A stretch of DNA of 5,415 bases, from NCBI GenBank assembly GCA_902783405.1, contig CACZQZ010000120.1, positions 1 to 5,415 of the forward strand, written 5' to 3'. Shown in pieces: positions 5,187-5,415 of this stretch; positions within the stretch are counted from its first letter, which is position 1; the number at the start of each line of letters is the position of its first letter. Position numbers and translations under genes: made by a program. The notes under the pieces were generated by a model. That model had not been told where the DNA came from. It did not search any database and saw only the letters and a list, made by a program, of their open reading frames with translations. The DNA comes from an uncultured Erysipelotrichaceae bacterium. GTDB taxonomy: Bacteria; Bacillota_I; Bacilli_A; RF39; UBA660.

Positions 5187-5210
5187 AAATAGAAATGAAT
5201 TCTATTTTTC
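5182..5210 (-). terminator. AT-rich terminator overlapping the stop of the upstream VanY paralogue
   Basis: On the minus strand AAAAATAGAA (5209-5200), loop TTCAT, TTCTATTTTT (5194-5185) forms a perfect 10-bp stem followed by three more T's. The TAG stop of the paralogue (5204-5202) lies in the left arm. The stem has only one G-C pair, so its strength is uncertain; the plus-strand reading also has a partial T run. Confidence 0.55.
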
Positions 5211-5415
5211 ATAATAAGCATAATATTCTTCTAAAGTGATATTTTCTTGCCATATGGTTTTAGCAGGATTTTTACCGACATATCTAAAATAATATGGTTT
5301 ATAAGCAAAACCGGTAATATTTTCTTTTCCTTCTGGATATCTTAAAATAAAACCATATTTATAAGCATTTTCTTTGAGCCAAGCAAATTCTTTTGAATCT
5401 TTAAATTCATTTTGA
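5202..5415 (-). CDS. VanY-family (M15B) paralogue, C-terminal part, catalytic motif lost (N-terminus outside window)
   Basis: The visible 71 codons, ending at TAG 5204-5202, align without gaps to the end of the neighbouring vanY-like protein; by hand 35 of 65 positions are identical, including SKEF, RYP, ITGF, RYVG and TLEEY. The decisive difference is at the active site: the neighbour's YEPWHYRYVG reads YKPYYFRYVG here (KPYY codons 5300 down to 5289). Catalytic Glu becomes Lys, and the zinc-binding His becomes Tyr. The frame is open and flanking residues are conserved, so this looks like a maintained pseudoenzyme rather than random decay, though a young pseudogene cannot be excluded. The zinc ligands of the central HxxxxxxD region are outside the window. 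It probably arose by tandem duplication. Possible roles are binding stem peptides or modulating the active paralogue; both are inference. Confidence 0.8.
   Translation of the reverse strand, partial: QNEFKDSKEFAWLKENAYKYGFILRYPEGKENITGFAYKPYYFRYVGKNPAKTIWQENITLEEYYAYYEK

Overview
The window is strongly AT-rich and uses the standard bacterial code: nusA ends on TGA, and the Trp codons read in these genes are TGG. Gene order, protein sequences and purine-rich Shine-Dalgarno sites point to a low-GC Bacillota, most likely class Bacilli near the Erysipelotrichia/RF39-type gut lineages. This placement is inference. A GerQ-type protein suggests spore-forming ancestry. The TGA stop argues against the Mycoplasma/Spiroplasma code.

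Left part (1-2777, + strand): the end of the conserved nusA operon. It holds the NusA C-terminus (both KH domains), rnpM/ylxR overlapping nusA by ATGA, and complete infB (IF2). The ylxQ (L7Ae-like) gene that often sits between ylxR and infB is missing; in its place is a start-Asn-Lys-stop mini-ORF behind a Shine-Dalgarno-like stretch. A hairpin terminator overlaps the infB stop codon, and no rbfA or truB follows.

Middle (2765-3354): a 185-base spacer holds a possible 18-codon micro-ORF lacking a standard start, then the terminator of a minus-strand gene. That gene encodes a short 97-residue GerQ/YwdL-like spore coat protein. A 111-base divergent promoter region separates it from the next gene.

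Right part (3355-5415): a membrane-anchored CapA/PgsA-family protein (+) converges on a VanY/VanXY-family (M15B) D,D-peptidase (-). The two coding regions overlap by 4 bases and share a one-directional terminator hairpin. Upstream of the peptidase, on the same strand and cut by the window edge, is a close paralogue whose catalytic ExWH motif has become KPYY, so it is probably a pseudoenzyme.

Functionally the left part is transcription/translation machinery, while the right part looks like cell-envelope or spore genes. The GerQ-like and VanY genes share a TTTTTCATATA(C/A)T box resembling a sigma-E -10 element, which hints at shared sporulation-linked expression. I found no tRNA, rRNA, CRISPR array or insertion sequence, and no complete new multi-gene system. 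The most unusual items are the catalytically degenerate tandem peptidase and the apparent ylxQ scar.
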